DNA from: Bacillota bacterium
GTDB lineage: Bacteria > Bacillota > Clostridia > Acetivibrionales > JAEZXR01
Assembly: GCA_023419605.1 (NCBI GenBank)
Contig: JAEZXR010000001.1
Coordinates: 1-6,388, forward strand
DNA length: 6,388 bases
Direction: 5' to 3'
How positions within the stretch are numbered: the first letter of the stretch is position 1; each line of letters starts with the position of its first letter. Below, piece by piece: positions 1-5,000 of this stretch. The translations under genes were made by a program, and so were the position numbers. The notes under the pieces were generated by a model. It did not search any database, was not told the DNA's origin, and saw only the letters and a program-made list of their open reading frames with translations.

Positions 1-30
1 GGCTTGAATTCAAGCCAGCCGCTCTTTTTT
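1..30 (+). terminator. Probable right half of a Rho-independent terminator (cut by window edge)
   Basis: Bases 1-16 form a perfect palindrome (GGCTTGAATTCAAGCC). It is followed by AGCCGCTC and then six T residues at 25-30. If the bases left of the window mirror AGCCGCTC, the whole would be a long GC-rich stem ending in a T-run, terminating a plus-strand gene that converges on tldE. The left part cannot be seen, so this is inference. The same stem could also stop the tldD-tldE transcript on the minus strand, because no other hairpin follows tldE. Confidence 0.45.
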
Positions 31-61
31 ACAGCCGGTAAAAATATAGCTTCCATTTCCC

Positions 62-1291
62 TTATGCTTTTTCTACCTTCATATCCATTACGATGTTTCT
101 GGTAGGGGATAGAGGGAAAAACCGGTCTTTGCCGACTCCAACAAATCCTTTGCCAAACATGTCAAAGAGGTTGGAGCTGATTTTTAATTCCGGTAGACGC
201 CCAATGAATTTTTCTCCATCATAGAGCAGTGCCAATTGAACCGGAGTGGCAAAATCACCGCTGGTTGTAAAATCTCCGCCAGAGGCGACAAGGACATAGA
301 TGCCAGGTCCTCCTCCCAGGAGCTCGCGGGTGGTTTTGGCGCTTTCTTGCACCCGAAGGCCGCTTAAGCCCAATCGAGGCACGCCATCATAATCGGATGC
401 GGCACTGCCGGTCAGAGGGAGGTTGTAGAGGGAGGAGACTTTCTTGTCGGTATAGGGGGCTGCCAGTCGGCCTTCCTTGATGAGAGCATATTCAAATCCT
501 TCATTGACGGTACCTTCCGCATCAAAGAAGGGTCCGAAGGTCTCCTCCGAATTGCGGGTCTGGTACAGTGTAAAGGCAGGATTGAACAATGCTTCCCCTG
601 TTTTACCGGACAACAGCGAGCTGCCTGTGGCAAAACGCTGCCCATGCAGCTCCGTTGCAAGTTTTCGGAAAATAAGCCCTTCATTATCTGCAAAGAGCAC
701 CGGCAGATTGCCGGCGGGAAGGTCAATCCGGTTATTGTACGCGTTGCAGACACCATGGACCAGCCGCAGGAGCTCATTTCTATCGTAGCTTCTTCCATCA
801 TAGCCCACAAAACCATCCATAATGTTACTGGAGGCCTTTTCCTTGAAAACCAGTTCGATGGATATATGGGAGTCACTAAAGGCTAGATCCAGTCCCTTAT
901 CATTTTCCAGACTTACTTTATAGTCCAGGAGTTTGGCTTTGTGGGAGAAGGAAAAACCGGGCTGGTTCTTCCGAAGGTCTGCAAGAATTTCCTCCGTCTC
1001 CTCCAGTAACTGCTGTTCTGTAAGGATTTGAGAAGATAAATCCAGGGATTGCTTCCGGTCGGAACTCAATGCATAGGGGTAGGGGATTTCCAGTCCCAGT
1101 GCGTCCAGGGCCCGCTGTTCCAGTTCCTGCTCATTAAAGCTGCCGATGGCACCGGCAACACCAATAGCGCCATCCTTATAAATCCGAAGACCGGTCCGGC
1201 TGATATCCTTTTTCTTTACGGATTCCACCTGGGTTTGAACGATGCTTACTGTCGTTTCAGTGACCCGGCTTGTATACTTTTCCTTGTTCAT
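62..1291 (-). CDS. pmbA: TldE/PmbA-type non-catalytic subunit of the TldD/TldE metalloprotease
   Basis: This 409-residue protein is a member of the TldD/PmbA (peptidase U62) family. In characterised systems TldE pairs with TldD to form a cytoplasmic zinc protease; in E. coli the pair trims microcin B17 leader and degrades unfolded peptides such as CcdA. The family fold is visible as an N-terminal segment around RTGLRIYKDGAIG (residues 32-44), FFDAEG at 255-260 (matching FDDEG of the family), a Gly-rich stretch from about 326 with SGGDFTTSGDF at 337-347, and a C-terminal PELKISSNLFDMF segment. There is no HExxxH, as expected for the non-catalytic half. The start is set at ATG 1291 because GGAGG at 1300-1304 lies 8 nt upstream. 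Starts further up (ATG 1315 or 1348) would run into tldD and have no ribosome binding site. It is slightly shorter than E. coli PmbA (about 450 residues). It is the second gene of the operon. The physiological substrate cannot be told from the sequence. Confidence 0.9.
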   Translation of the reverse strand: MNKEKYTSRVTETTVSIVQTQVESVKKKDISRTGLRIYKDGAIGVAGAIGSFNEQELEQRALDALGLEIPYPYALSSDRKQSLDLSSQILTEQQLLEETEEILADLRKNQPGFSFSHKAKLLDYKVSLENDKGLDLAFSDSHISIELVFKEKASSNIMDGFVGYDGRSYDRNELLRLVHGVCNAYNNRIDLPAGNLPVLFADNEGLIFRKLATELHGQRFATGSSLLSGKTGEALFNPAFTLYQTRNSEETFGPFFDAEGTVNEGFEYALIKEGRLAAPYTDKKVSSLYNLPLTGSAASDYDGVPRLGLSGLRVQESAKTTRELLGGGPGIYVLVASGGDFTTSGDFATPVQLALLYDGEKFIGRLPELKISSNLFDMFGKGFVGVGKDRFFPLSPTRNIVMDMKVEKA

Positions 1292-1296
1292 GCATT

Positions 1297-1307
1297 CCAC
1301 CTCCTTA
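1297..1307 (-). promoter_or_regulatory. Ribosome binding site of tldE abutting the tldD stop codon
   Basis: Read on the minus strand, the TAA stop of tldD (1307-1305) runs directly into GGAGGTGG (1304-1297). The 8-nt spacing from GGAGG to ATG 1291 decides the tldE start. Ribosomes terminating on tldD would sit on this site, so translational coupling of the two subunits is likely (inference). Confidence 0.8.
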
Positions 1308-2642
1308 TTGTACATCCATATTGTTGACTCTGACATAGGGTCCTCCAAAGCCTACCGGAAGAGGAGCCTGGTCCATTTTCCCGCAGCCTCCCGTTACAAA
1401 GGACAGGAGTTCCAATTGGTCGGACAGTCCGTCGATCTGTGAAAGCGTATCAAATACGGTACCGCTGATGACGGCGATCCTCACAGGTTCTGTGATTTTT
1501 CCGTCACGAATCCGATAGGCCAGGGAGGGGGCCATGGTAAAGGTGGACATGCCCGAGCCGTGGCGGATAGTGTCAATATACAGACCATTCTTCACTTCTT
1601 TGAATAACTGCTCTTTGCTGTGGGTTCCCGTTCCTATGTAAGTTGTAGTCATTCGCACAATGGGCTCAAATTCAAAGTTGAGGGCTCTGGCATTTCCGGT
1701 GGCCGGTTCCTCCAGATCGGCAGCGGTAGGAGAACTATGAAGCCTGCCTTGAAGGATTCCATCCTTAATCAACCAGGTTTTGGAAGCCCGGTTTCCTTCA
1801 TCATCAAAGGGGGTATAACCGTTGCCGGATTCATTTCCGTCATCGATAATGGACAGGATATCGGAGCCGACTTTTTTACCGATGGCCCACTCCTTTTTCA
1901 TATTTTCATCGCCGACCATGAAATCGGCCTCACTCTTATGTCCGAAGCTTTCATGAGCAAATATGCCCGCGGCTAGAGGGGATAAAATGACGGTATATTT
2001 ACCGGGCTCCACCGGCACGGAGTTCCGTAAAAAATCTTCGCATTGGGTCAGCTTTTCCTTAAAAGCTTCCTGGTGGTTTTCCAGTTCTTCGAAGCTGCTG
2101 CCTCCCTTTTGAAAAGATTCGCTGAATTTTTTATCTCCTTCCGCCATGTCAAAGTTAAGCCGAAAGCCGCAGCGTTGGGTATCCCAGTGAAGGTTGGCCC
2201 CTTTACTGGAATAGAAATATTTTACCTTTTTCTGATCCATATAGGCCGTATTCCACATTGTAATGCTCTTGTTTGCCTCCAATGCAGGGAAATAGTCCTT
2301 CAGCAGAGCAAGCTTTTGTTCTACGGGGACCAGGGTGACGGATCTGTTTTCAAAAACCGGATAGGTCCCGGTATTGGCTTGCAATTTAGCGTAGATCGCA
2401 TTTTCCTGGATATCTCTTTTTGGGTTTGCAAGTTCGGACAGGGTATCAATTTCCTGTTGAATATTTTCTACCTCGGAAGTAGAAGCATAGTACCACCTTT
2501 GACCGTCAAAAACCCGGATAAAACCTGCTTTATACTTTCTGACGGCACATTCGTCAATTTTGCCCAGGGTAAACTGAATCCGGGTTTCATGGACATCTTC
2601 AATGCGCACATCGGTGTAAATACCTTTTTTAAACGTATACAT
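1305..2642 (-). CDS. tldD: TldD-type catalytic zinc metalloprotease subunit
   Basis: This 445-residue protein is the catalytic half of the TldD/TldE heterodimer. The zinc-protease motif HESFGH (HExxxH) is at residues 230-235, encoded at 1938-1955. Its two His are expected zinc ligands and its Glu the general base. The C-terminal signature GGCGKMDQAPLPVGFGGP starts at residue 418; its Cys420 corresponds to the third zinc ligand of TldD proteins. FDDEG at 279-283 and the GMSTFTMAP segment near 364-372 are further family landmarks. No signal peptide or membrane span is seen, so it is cytoplasmic. ATG 2642 is preferred: GGAGG at 2649-2653 is 6 nt upstream, whereas the in-frame TTG at 2648 touches the ribosome binding site. 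It is co-transcribed with tldE, 13 nt downstream. No RiPP precursor or modification enzyme is nearby, so a general peptide-turnover role is as likely as peptide maturation. Confidence 0.93.
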   Translation of the reverse strand: MYTFKKGIYTDVRIEDVHETRIQFTLGKIDECAVRKYKAGFIRVFDGQRWYYASTSEVENIQQEIDTLSELANPKRDIQENAIYAKLQANTGTYPVFENRSVTLVPVEQKLALLKDYFPALEANKSITMWNTAYMDQKKVKYFYSSKGANLHWDTQRCGFRLNFDMAEGDKKFSESFQKGGSSFEELENHQEAFKEKLTQCEDFLRNSVPVEPGKYTVILSPLAAGIFAHESFGHKSEADFMVGDENMKKEWAIGKKVGSDILSIIDDGNESGNGYTPFDDEGNRASKTWLIKDGILQGRLHSSPTAADLEEPATGNARALNFEFEPIVRMTTTYIGTGTHSKEQLFKEVKNGLYIDTIRHGSGMSTFTMAPSLAYRIRDGKITEPVRIAVISGTVFDTLSQIDGLSDQLELLSFVTGGCGKMDQAPLPVGFGGPYVRVNNMDVQ

Positions 2643-2648
2643 AACCAA

Positions 2649-2653
2649 CCTCC
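2649..2653 (-). promoter_or_regulatory. Ribosome binding site of tldD
   Basis: GGAGG on the minus strand, preceded by an A-run, lies 6 nt before ATG 2642. It excludes the in-frame TTG at 2648, which would leave no spacer. Confidence 0.8.
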
Positions 2654-2692
2654 TTTTTTAAAATTGTTATTATGCTGTAAGCGTTAAACCCT

Positions 2693-2721
2693 ATTATACA
2701 ACATATATGCAGGATTTTCCA
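2693..2721 (-). promoter_or_regulatory. Sigma-A-like promoter of the tldD-tldE operon
   Basis: On the minus strand a perfect TATAAT (-10) lies at 2698-2693. TGGAAA (4/6 match to TTGACA) lies at 2721-2716, with a 17-nt spacer. The expected transcription start near 2686 gives a leader of about 44 nt containing only the ribosome binding site. The -35 is weak, so an activator or other sigma input is possible. Confidence 0.6.
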
Positions 2722-2731
2722 TACTCTGCAT
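2707..2731. repeat. Short inverted repeat overlapping the tldD -35 region
   Basis: ATGCAG at 2707-2712 is mirrored by CTGCAT at 2726-2731, separated by 13 nt that contain the tldD -35 box. The position would suit an operator, but a 6-bp repeat in AT-rich DNA can occur by chance. No regulator gene is in the window. Confidence 0.25.
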
Positions 2732-2750
2732 GGGATAATAAGCTGGTAAT

Positions 2751-2779
2751 AACCTTTTTTTACTGTGCCGCATATGATA
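2751..2779 (+). promoter_or_regulatory. Sigma-K-like (late mother-cell sporulation) promoter
   Basis: AACC at 2751-2754, a 16-nt spacer and CATATGATA at 2771-2779 fit the Bacillus sigma-K consensus (mACm, about 16 nt, CATAnnnTA) at every specified position. A start near 2786 would leave about 25 nt before the ATG at 2811, enough for the AAAGGAG site. The -10 also partly resembles a sigma-E box, since the two regulons overlap in sequence. No equally good sigma-A promoter is seen for this gene. Confidence 0.5.
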
Positions 2780-2810
2780 ATAGCAGTATAAAGTGAAAGG
2801 AGATAAAATT

Positions 2811-3770
2811 ATGCTTCCACTGCCGCTGCCCGGAATTGCACTGGCGGGAACATTGTTGTTAGCAAAGTATAATGACGGTTCACTCCCAGGGAAAAATAAA
2901 TCAAACTATCGGCTGCGACCTCAGACAAAAACGATGTCTAGAAAAAGTGTCCCGATGAAGAACCCGATTCAGAGTTTAGTTGACGGGTTGACTTCCACAC
3001 TGTCACAAATCACTCAAAAGGCCGCCGGAGAGGATTATACCAGAGTTGTTAGAGACTTTATTCCAAGGGAGGCAACACTTTTAGCACCTCAATTTCCAAC
3101 AAAGTCGCAAAGCATCCAATTTGCCGATTTGGATGGCGATTCAGAAAATGAGATGATTACTTCGTACAGATCAGGAAACGAAGTGAAAACTCTCATCCTT
3201 AAAAAACAGAGAGGTTTCTGGGGCAAGGTTTCAGAGATCAATCATCCGCAGCACGACACCCTTCACTATCGAAGCTTTATCGACATTAAGGGAGCGAAGA
3301 AGAAGTACATGTTGATGGGAATGACATCCAAAGATAGAACGTCTACTCTTTATGGATACGCCATGGAGAACAACAGTGTCCGCGAGCTTTTTGCCCGAAA
3401 TTATCATCGGTTTGAAGTGCTGAATTCTTCGCAAAACCGAAATGCTTCCGAAAAGGTTCAGTTAGCCATCTGGAACAAAAAGGACTTTGGTTCTCACGAT
3501 GTTGAAGTATTGAATTGGAATGGCTTGCAGCTCGAGAAAGCGGAAAACTCAAGTGCATATTACTCCAGAAATGTAGTTCCATACTATGCCGGAAGGGTGA
3601 AGAAATCGCCCCATATTTCCACCCACTGGTACAACCTTGCGGACGCACTGGCAAAAGCGGGCGCTCACAAGGACGCTTTGATTGCCATTGATGTTGGAAT
3701 GGGGCAGAATAGGGATTCCGTGCTTGAAGAAAGGTTTGAAGCATTAAAAAATCAAATAAGTGTAAAGTAA
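2811..3770 (+). CDS. Unrecognised protein with hydrophobic N-terminus, FG-GAP-like acidic loop and C-terminal TPR-like motif
   Basis: I do not recognise this 319-residue protein by name. The start is ATG 2811, 8 nt after AGGAG at 2798-2802; an upstream in-frame GTG at 2793 would overlap that site. Residues 1-18 (LPLPLPGIALAGTLLLA) are hydrophobic and Pro-rich without a leading positive charge, so they could be a weak signal or membrane anchor. A basic, Ser/Lys-rich linker follows. DLDGDSENE at 106-114 is an acidic loop like the calcium-binding loops of FG-GAP/VCBS or EF-hand proteins, followed by beta-rich sequence (VKTLILKKQRGFWGKVSEI). Near the C-terminus, from Trp273, WYNLADALAKAG and DALIAIDVGM match the TPR spacing (W4, L7, G15, A20). 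A sigma-K-like promoter precedes it, hinting at expression in the sporulating mother cell. It has no close terminator and may be followed by the 42-residue ORF. Existence as a gene is near certain; function is unknown. Confidence 0.85.
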   Translation: MLPLPLPGIALAGTLLLAKYNDGSLPGKNKSNYRLRPQTKTMSRKSVPMKNPIQSLVDGLTSTLSQITQKAAGEDYTRVVRDFIPREATLLAPQFPTKSQSIQFADLDGDSENEMITSYRSGNEVKTLILKKQRGFWGKVSEINHPQHDTLHYRSFIDIKGAKKKYMLMGMTSKDRTSTLYGYAMENNSVRELFARNYHRFEVLNSSQNRNASEKVQLAIWNKKDFGSHDVEVLNWNGLQLEKAENSSAYYSRNVVPYYAGRVKKSPHISTHWYNLADALAKAGAHKDALIAIDVGMGQNRDSVLEERFEALKNQISVK

Positions 3771-3782
3771 GATAATTTTTTA

Positions 3783-3816
3783 GTAACACAAATCTGCTTC
3801 CAAGAGTATACTATAC
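3783..3816 (+). promoter_or_regulatory. Possible promoter of the 42-residue ORF, with short inverted repeat
   Basis: GTAACA at 3783-3788 (4/6 to TTGACA) and TATACT at 3807-3812 (5/6 to TATAAT) are 18 nt apart. TATACTA is also close to the sigma-F/G -10 box (CATACTA), although no matching -35 is clear. GTATA-C-TATAC at 3806-3816 is a small perfect inverted repeat over the -10. The match is weak, and read-through from the gene upstream is an alternative. Confidence 0.3.
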
Positions 3817-3858
3817 CACGGAATAAATTATGTAAACAAAAAGAGAGGAGTTGTTATT

Positions 3859-3987
3859 ATGGGTTTTGGTCCAGGATGTGGTGATGGAGGATTTTATGGA
3901 GGCAATTCTACCATATTATTCTTTATACTGGTTTTCTTAATTCTATTTAACGGATTCGGTTGGTTTGATGGTGGATTCGATTGCTAA
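3859..3987 (+). CDS. Small Gly/Phe-rich single-pass membrane peptide, YjcZ-like
   Basis: This is a 42-residue ORF. AGAGGAG at 3844-3850 is 8 nt before ATG 3859, and the stop is TAA at 3985-3987. The N-terminal part is Gly-rich and polar with one Cys (begins MGFGPGCGDGGFYGG). The middle, residues about 19-31, is a strongly hydrophobic span (ILFFILVFLILF). The tail is again Gly/Phe/Asp-rich and ends in Cys (WFDGGFDC). This layout, a Gly/aromatic head plus one TM segment in under 50 residues, resembles the tiny YjcZ-type sporulation proteins of Firmicutes, but the tail differs and homology is not proven. The location downstream of a sigma-K-like promoter fits a sporulation role. It is small enough to be missed by gene callers. 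The good ribosome binding site and non-random composition make it credible. Confidence 0.72.
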   Translation: MGFGPGCGDGGFYGGNSTILFFILVFLILFNGFGWFDGGFDC

Positions 3988-4025
3988 AGCAAACACGGAA
4001 TTACTGATATTTTTGCAGACCCTTT

Positions 4026-4115
4026 ATGAACTACATACGGGCGAAAGCAAAGGATAATACCGGTAATTTCGCGACCGATCAAAAAGTATCACTGACCTTT
4101 ATTAAAATCTGTTCA
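4026..4115 (+). pseudogene. Possible remnant of an Ig/FN3-like domain coding sequence
   Basis: The frame starting at 4026 encodes YIRAKAKDNTGNFATDQKVSLTF, here described in two parts: YIRAKAKDNTGNF and then ATDQKVSLTF. This resembles the end of bacterial Ig-like or fibronectin type III modules in surface proteins (pattern K-A-x-D-x-x-G-N). The frame is closed upstream by TGA at 4005, and its ATG at 4026 has no ribosome binding site. Downstream it runs through the terminator at 4126 and ends at TAA 4194-4196 inside the plsC promoter, so it is not a functional gene as it stands. It could be a decayed gene tail, or chance resemblance over about 25 residues. Confidence 0.25.
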
Positions 4116-4125
4116 AAAACTAAGC

Positions 4126-4164
4126 AAGAGGACTTCGGAATCAACTCCGGAGTTCTTTTGTTTT
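4126..4164 (+). terminator. Rho-independent terminator before plsC
   Basis: A 14-bp stem (4126-4139 pairing with 4146-4159, with three G-U wobbles) and a 6-nt loop end in a T-rich tract (CTTTTGTTTT). It would end transcripts from the 319-residue gene and the 42-residue ORF and isolate plsC. The terminator sits about 140 nt beyond the last stop codon, leaving a long 3' untranslated stretch. Confidence 0.8.
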
Positions 4165-4169
4165 ATTCT

Positions 4170-4197
4170 TTATCAACCCCTGTTTTTGTTATATAAT
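4170..4197 (+). promoter_or_regulatory. Sigma-A-like promoter of plsC
   Basis: A perfect TATAAT lies at 4192-4197. TTATCA at 4170-4175 matches TTGACA at 4/6 positions, with a 16-nt spacer. A start near 4204 leaves about 20 nt before ATG 4225, containing the AAGGAGG ribosome binding site at 4212-4218. Confidence 0.55.
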
Positions 4198-4224
4198 GTA
4201 AAGATAGAATAAAGGAGGGGTCTT

Positions 4225-4947
4225 ATGGTAAGGACTATATTTTGGTATGCTCATTTCGTCGTAAGCCTTATGGGGAAGATCCCCGGTATCTTCACGATAG
4301 AAAGGCTTCAAAAGCAGGGCAGAGAAAAAGAGGCAGAGACCTATGTACATGAAACTACATCCCGATGGGCGTTGTCCCAGGTCAAAGCCAGCGGGGCGGA
4401 AGTATCGGTAATAGGCCTTGAAAACGTGCCTTCCGAGGATGCCGTAGTTTTCATCAGCAATCATCAGAGTAATTTTGACATTGCAGTCCTGATGAGTTAT
4501 ATTAACAAACCGAAGGGATACATTTCAAAGGTGCAAATGAAAAAGATCCCGGTACTTAGAACCTGGATGAAATACATGCACTGTGTTTTTATAGAGAGAG
4601 GCAATCCAAGGAAGGCGCTGGAGGCTATTGCAGAAGGAGTGGACACGCTGAAGAAGGGCCACTCGCTGGTCATCTTTCCCGAGGGGACCCGGAGTAAAGG
4701 ACCCCAAATGGGACATTTTAAACCGGGGAGTTTTAAGCTTGCCACAAAGGCCAAAGTACCCATTGTACCTGTAACCATCAACGGAACCTATAAGCTCATG
4801 GAGCAAAATGGGGGAAAGATAAAAAAGGCGGAGGTCATGATCAAGGTACATCCTGCTATTGATACAAAGGGGTTAAGCAGAGAGGCGCTGGAGGAATTGC
4901 CGAATCAGGTGAGAGAAATCATTAAGGGCGGAATGGAAGGTAACTAA
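4225..4947 (+). CDS. plsC: 1-acyl-sn-glycerol-3-phosphate acyltransferase (PlsC/LPLAT family)
   Basis: This 240-residue enzyme of phospholipid synthesis acylates lysophosphatidic acid at sn-2 to give phosphatidic acid, at the inner face of the membrane. All four acyltransferase blocks are visible. NHQSNFD at 79-85 gives the catalytic His80-x4-Asp85 pair. VFIERGN at 121-127 contributes the phosphate-binding Arg125. FPEGTRS at 151-157 is the glycerol-phosphate binding motif, and VPVTINGTY at 181-189 is block IV. The N-terminal stretch (VRTIFWYAHFVVSLMG) is hydrophobic and probably membrane-associated. The length is normal for short Firmicute PlsC proteins. The start is fixed by AAGGAGG 6 nt upstream of ATG 4225. 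It appears monocistronic: a terminator lies on each side and it has its own promoter. Acyl-donor choice (acyl-ACP or acyl-CoA) cannot be told from the sequence. Confidence 0.94.
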   Translation: MVRTIFWYAHFVVSLMGKIPGIFTIERLQKQGREKEAETYVHETTSRWALSQVKASGAEVSVIGLENVPSEDAVVFISNHQSNFDIAVLMSYINKPKGYISKVQMKKIPVLRTWMKYMHCVFIERGNPRKALEAIAEGVDTLKKGHSLVIFPEGTRSKGPQMGHFKPGSFKLATKAKVPIVPVTINGTYKLMEQNGGKIKKAEVMIKVHPAIDTKGLSREALEELPNQVREIIKGGMEGN

Positions 4948-4967
4948 AGGCAAAGCAGTATTGCAGC

Positions 4968-5000
4968 GTGTCGGATGGAAGAGTTCCATCCGGCACTTTT
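4968..5000 (+). terminator. Rho-independent terminator of plsC
   Basis: A 13-bp stem (4968-4980 with 4984-4996, one T-G wobble), a 3-nt loop GAG and TTTT at 4997-5000 form a compact terminator. The last T is also the last base of the convergent transporter's stop codon. On the minus strand the same stem is not followed by a T-run, so it should work poorly for the transporter. Confidence 0.82.

Noticed and set aside
412..876. 154-codon minus-strand ORF in a second frame inside tldE
   Set aside because: It is entirely nested in another frame of a clear tldE gene; its composition looks like a frame shadow.
1292..1348. Longer tldE start at 1348 or 1315
   Set aside because: Both starts overlap the tldD coding end and lack a ribosome binding site; ATG 1291 has an ideal one.
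2643..2648. TTG at 2648 as the tldD start
   Set aside because: It touches the GGAGG ribosome binding site, while ATG 2642 has a 6-nt spacer.
2043..2687. 214-codon plus-strand ORF opposite tldD
   Set aside because: It lies antisense to a gene with clear TldD motifs, has no recognisable domain and no proper ribosome binding site; it is a shadow frame.
3343..3789. 148-codon minus-strand ORF opposite the 319-residue gene
   Set aside because: It has no domain and no ribosome binding site; the plus-strand frame has a start site, a ribosome binding site and structured motifs.
3988..4125. Possible riboswitch (GGGCGAAAGCAAAGG and a GCGAAA...TTTCGC inverted repeat)
   Set aside because: It loosely recalls c-di-GMP aptamer segments, but the conserved helices and tetraloop arrangement are not there, and it is followed by a terminator with plsC's own promoter beyond it.
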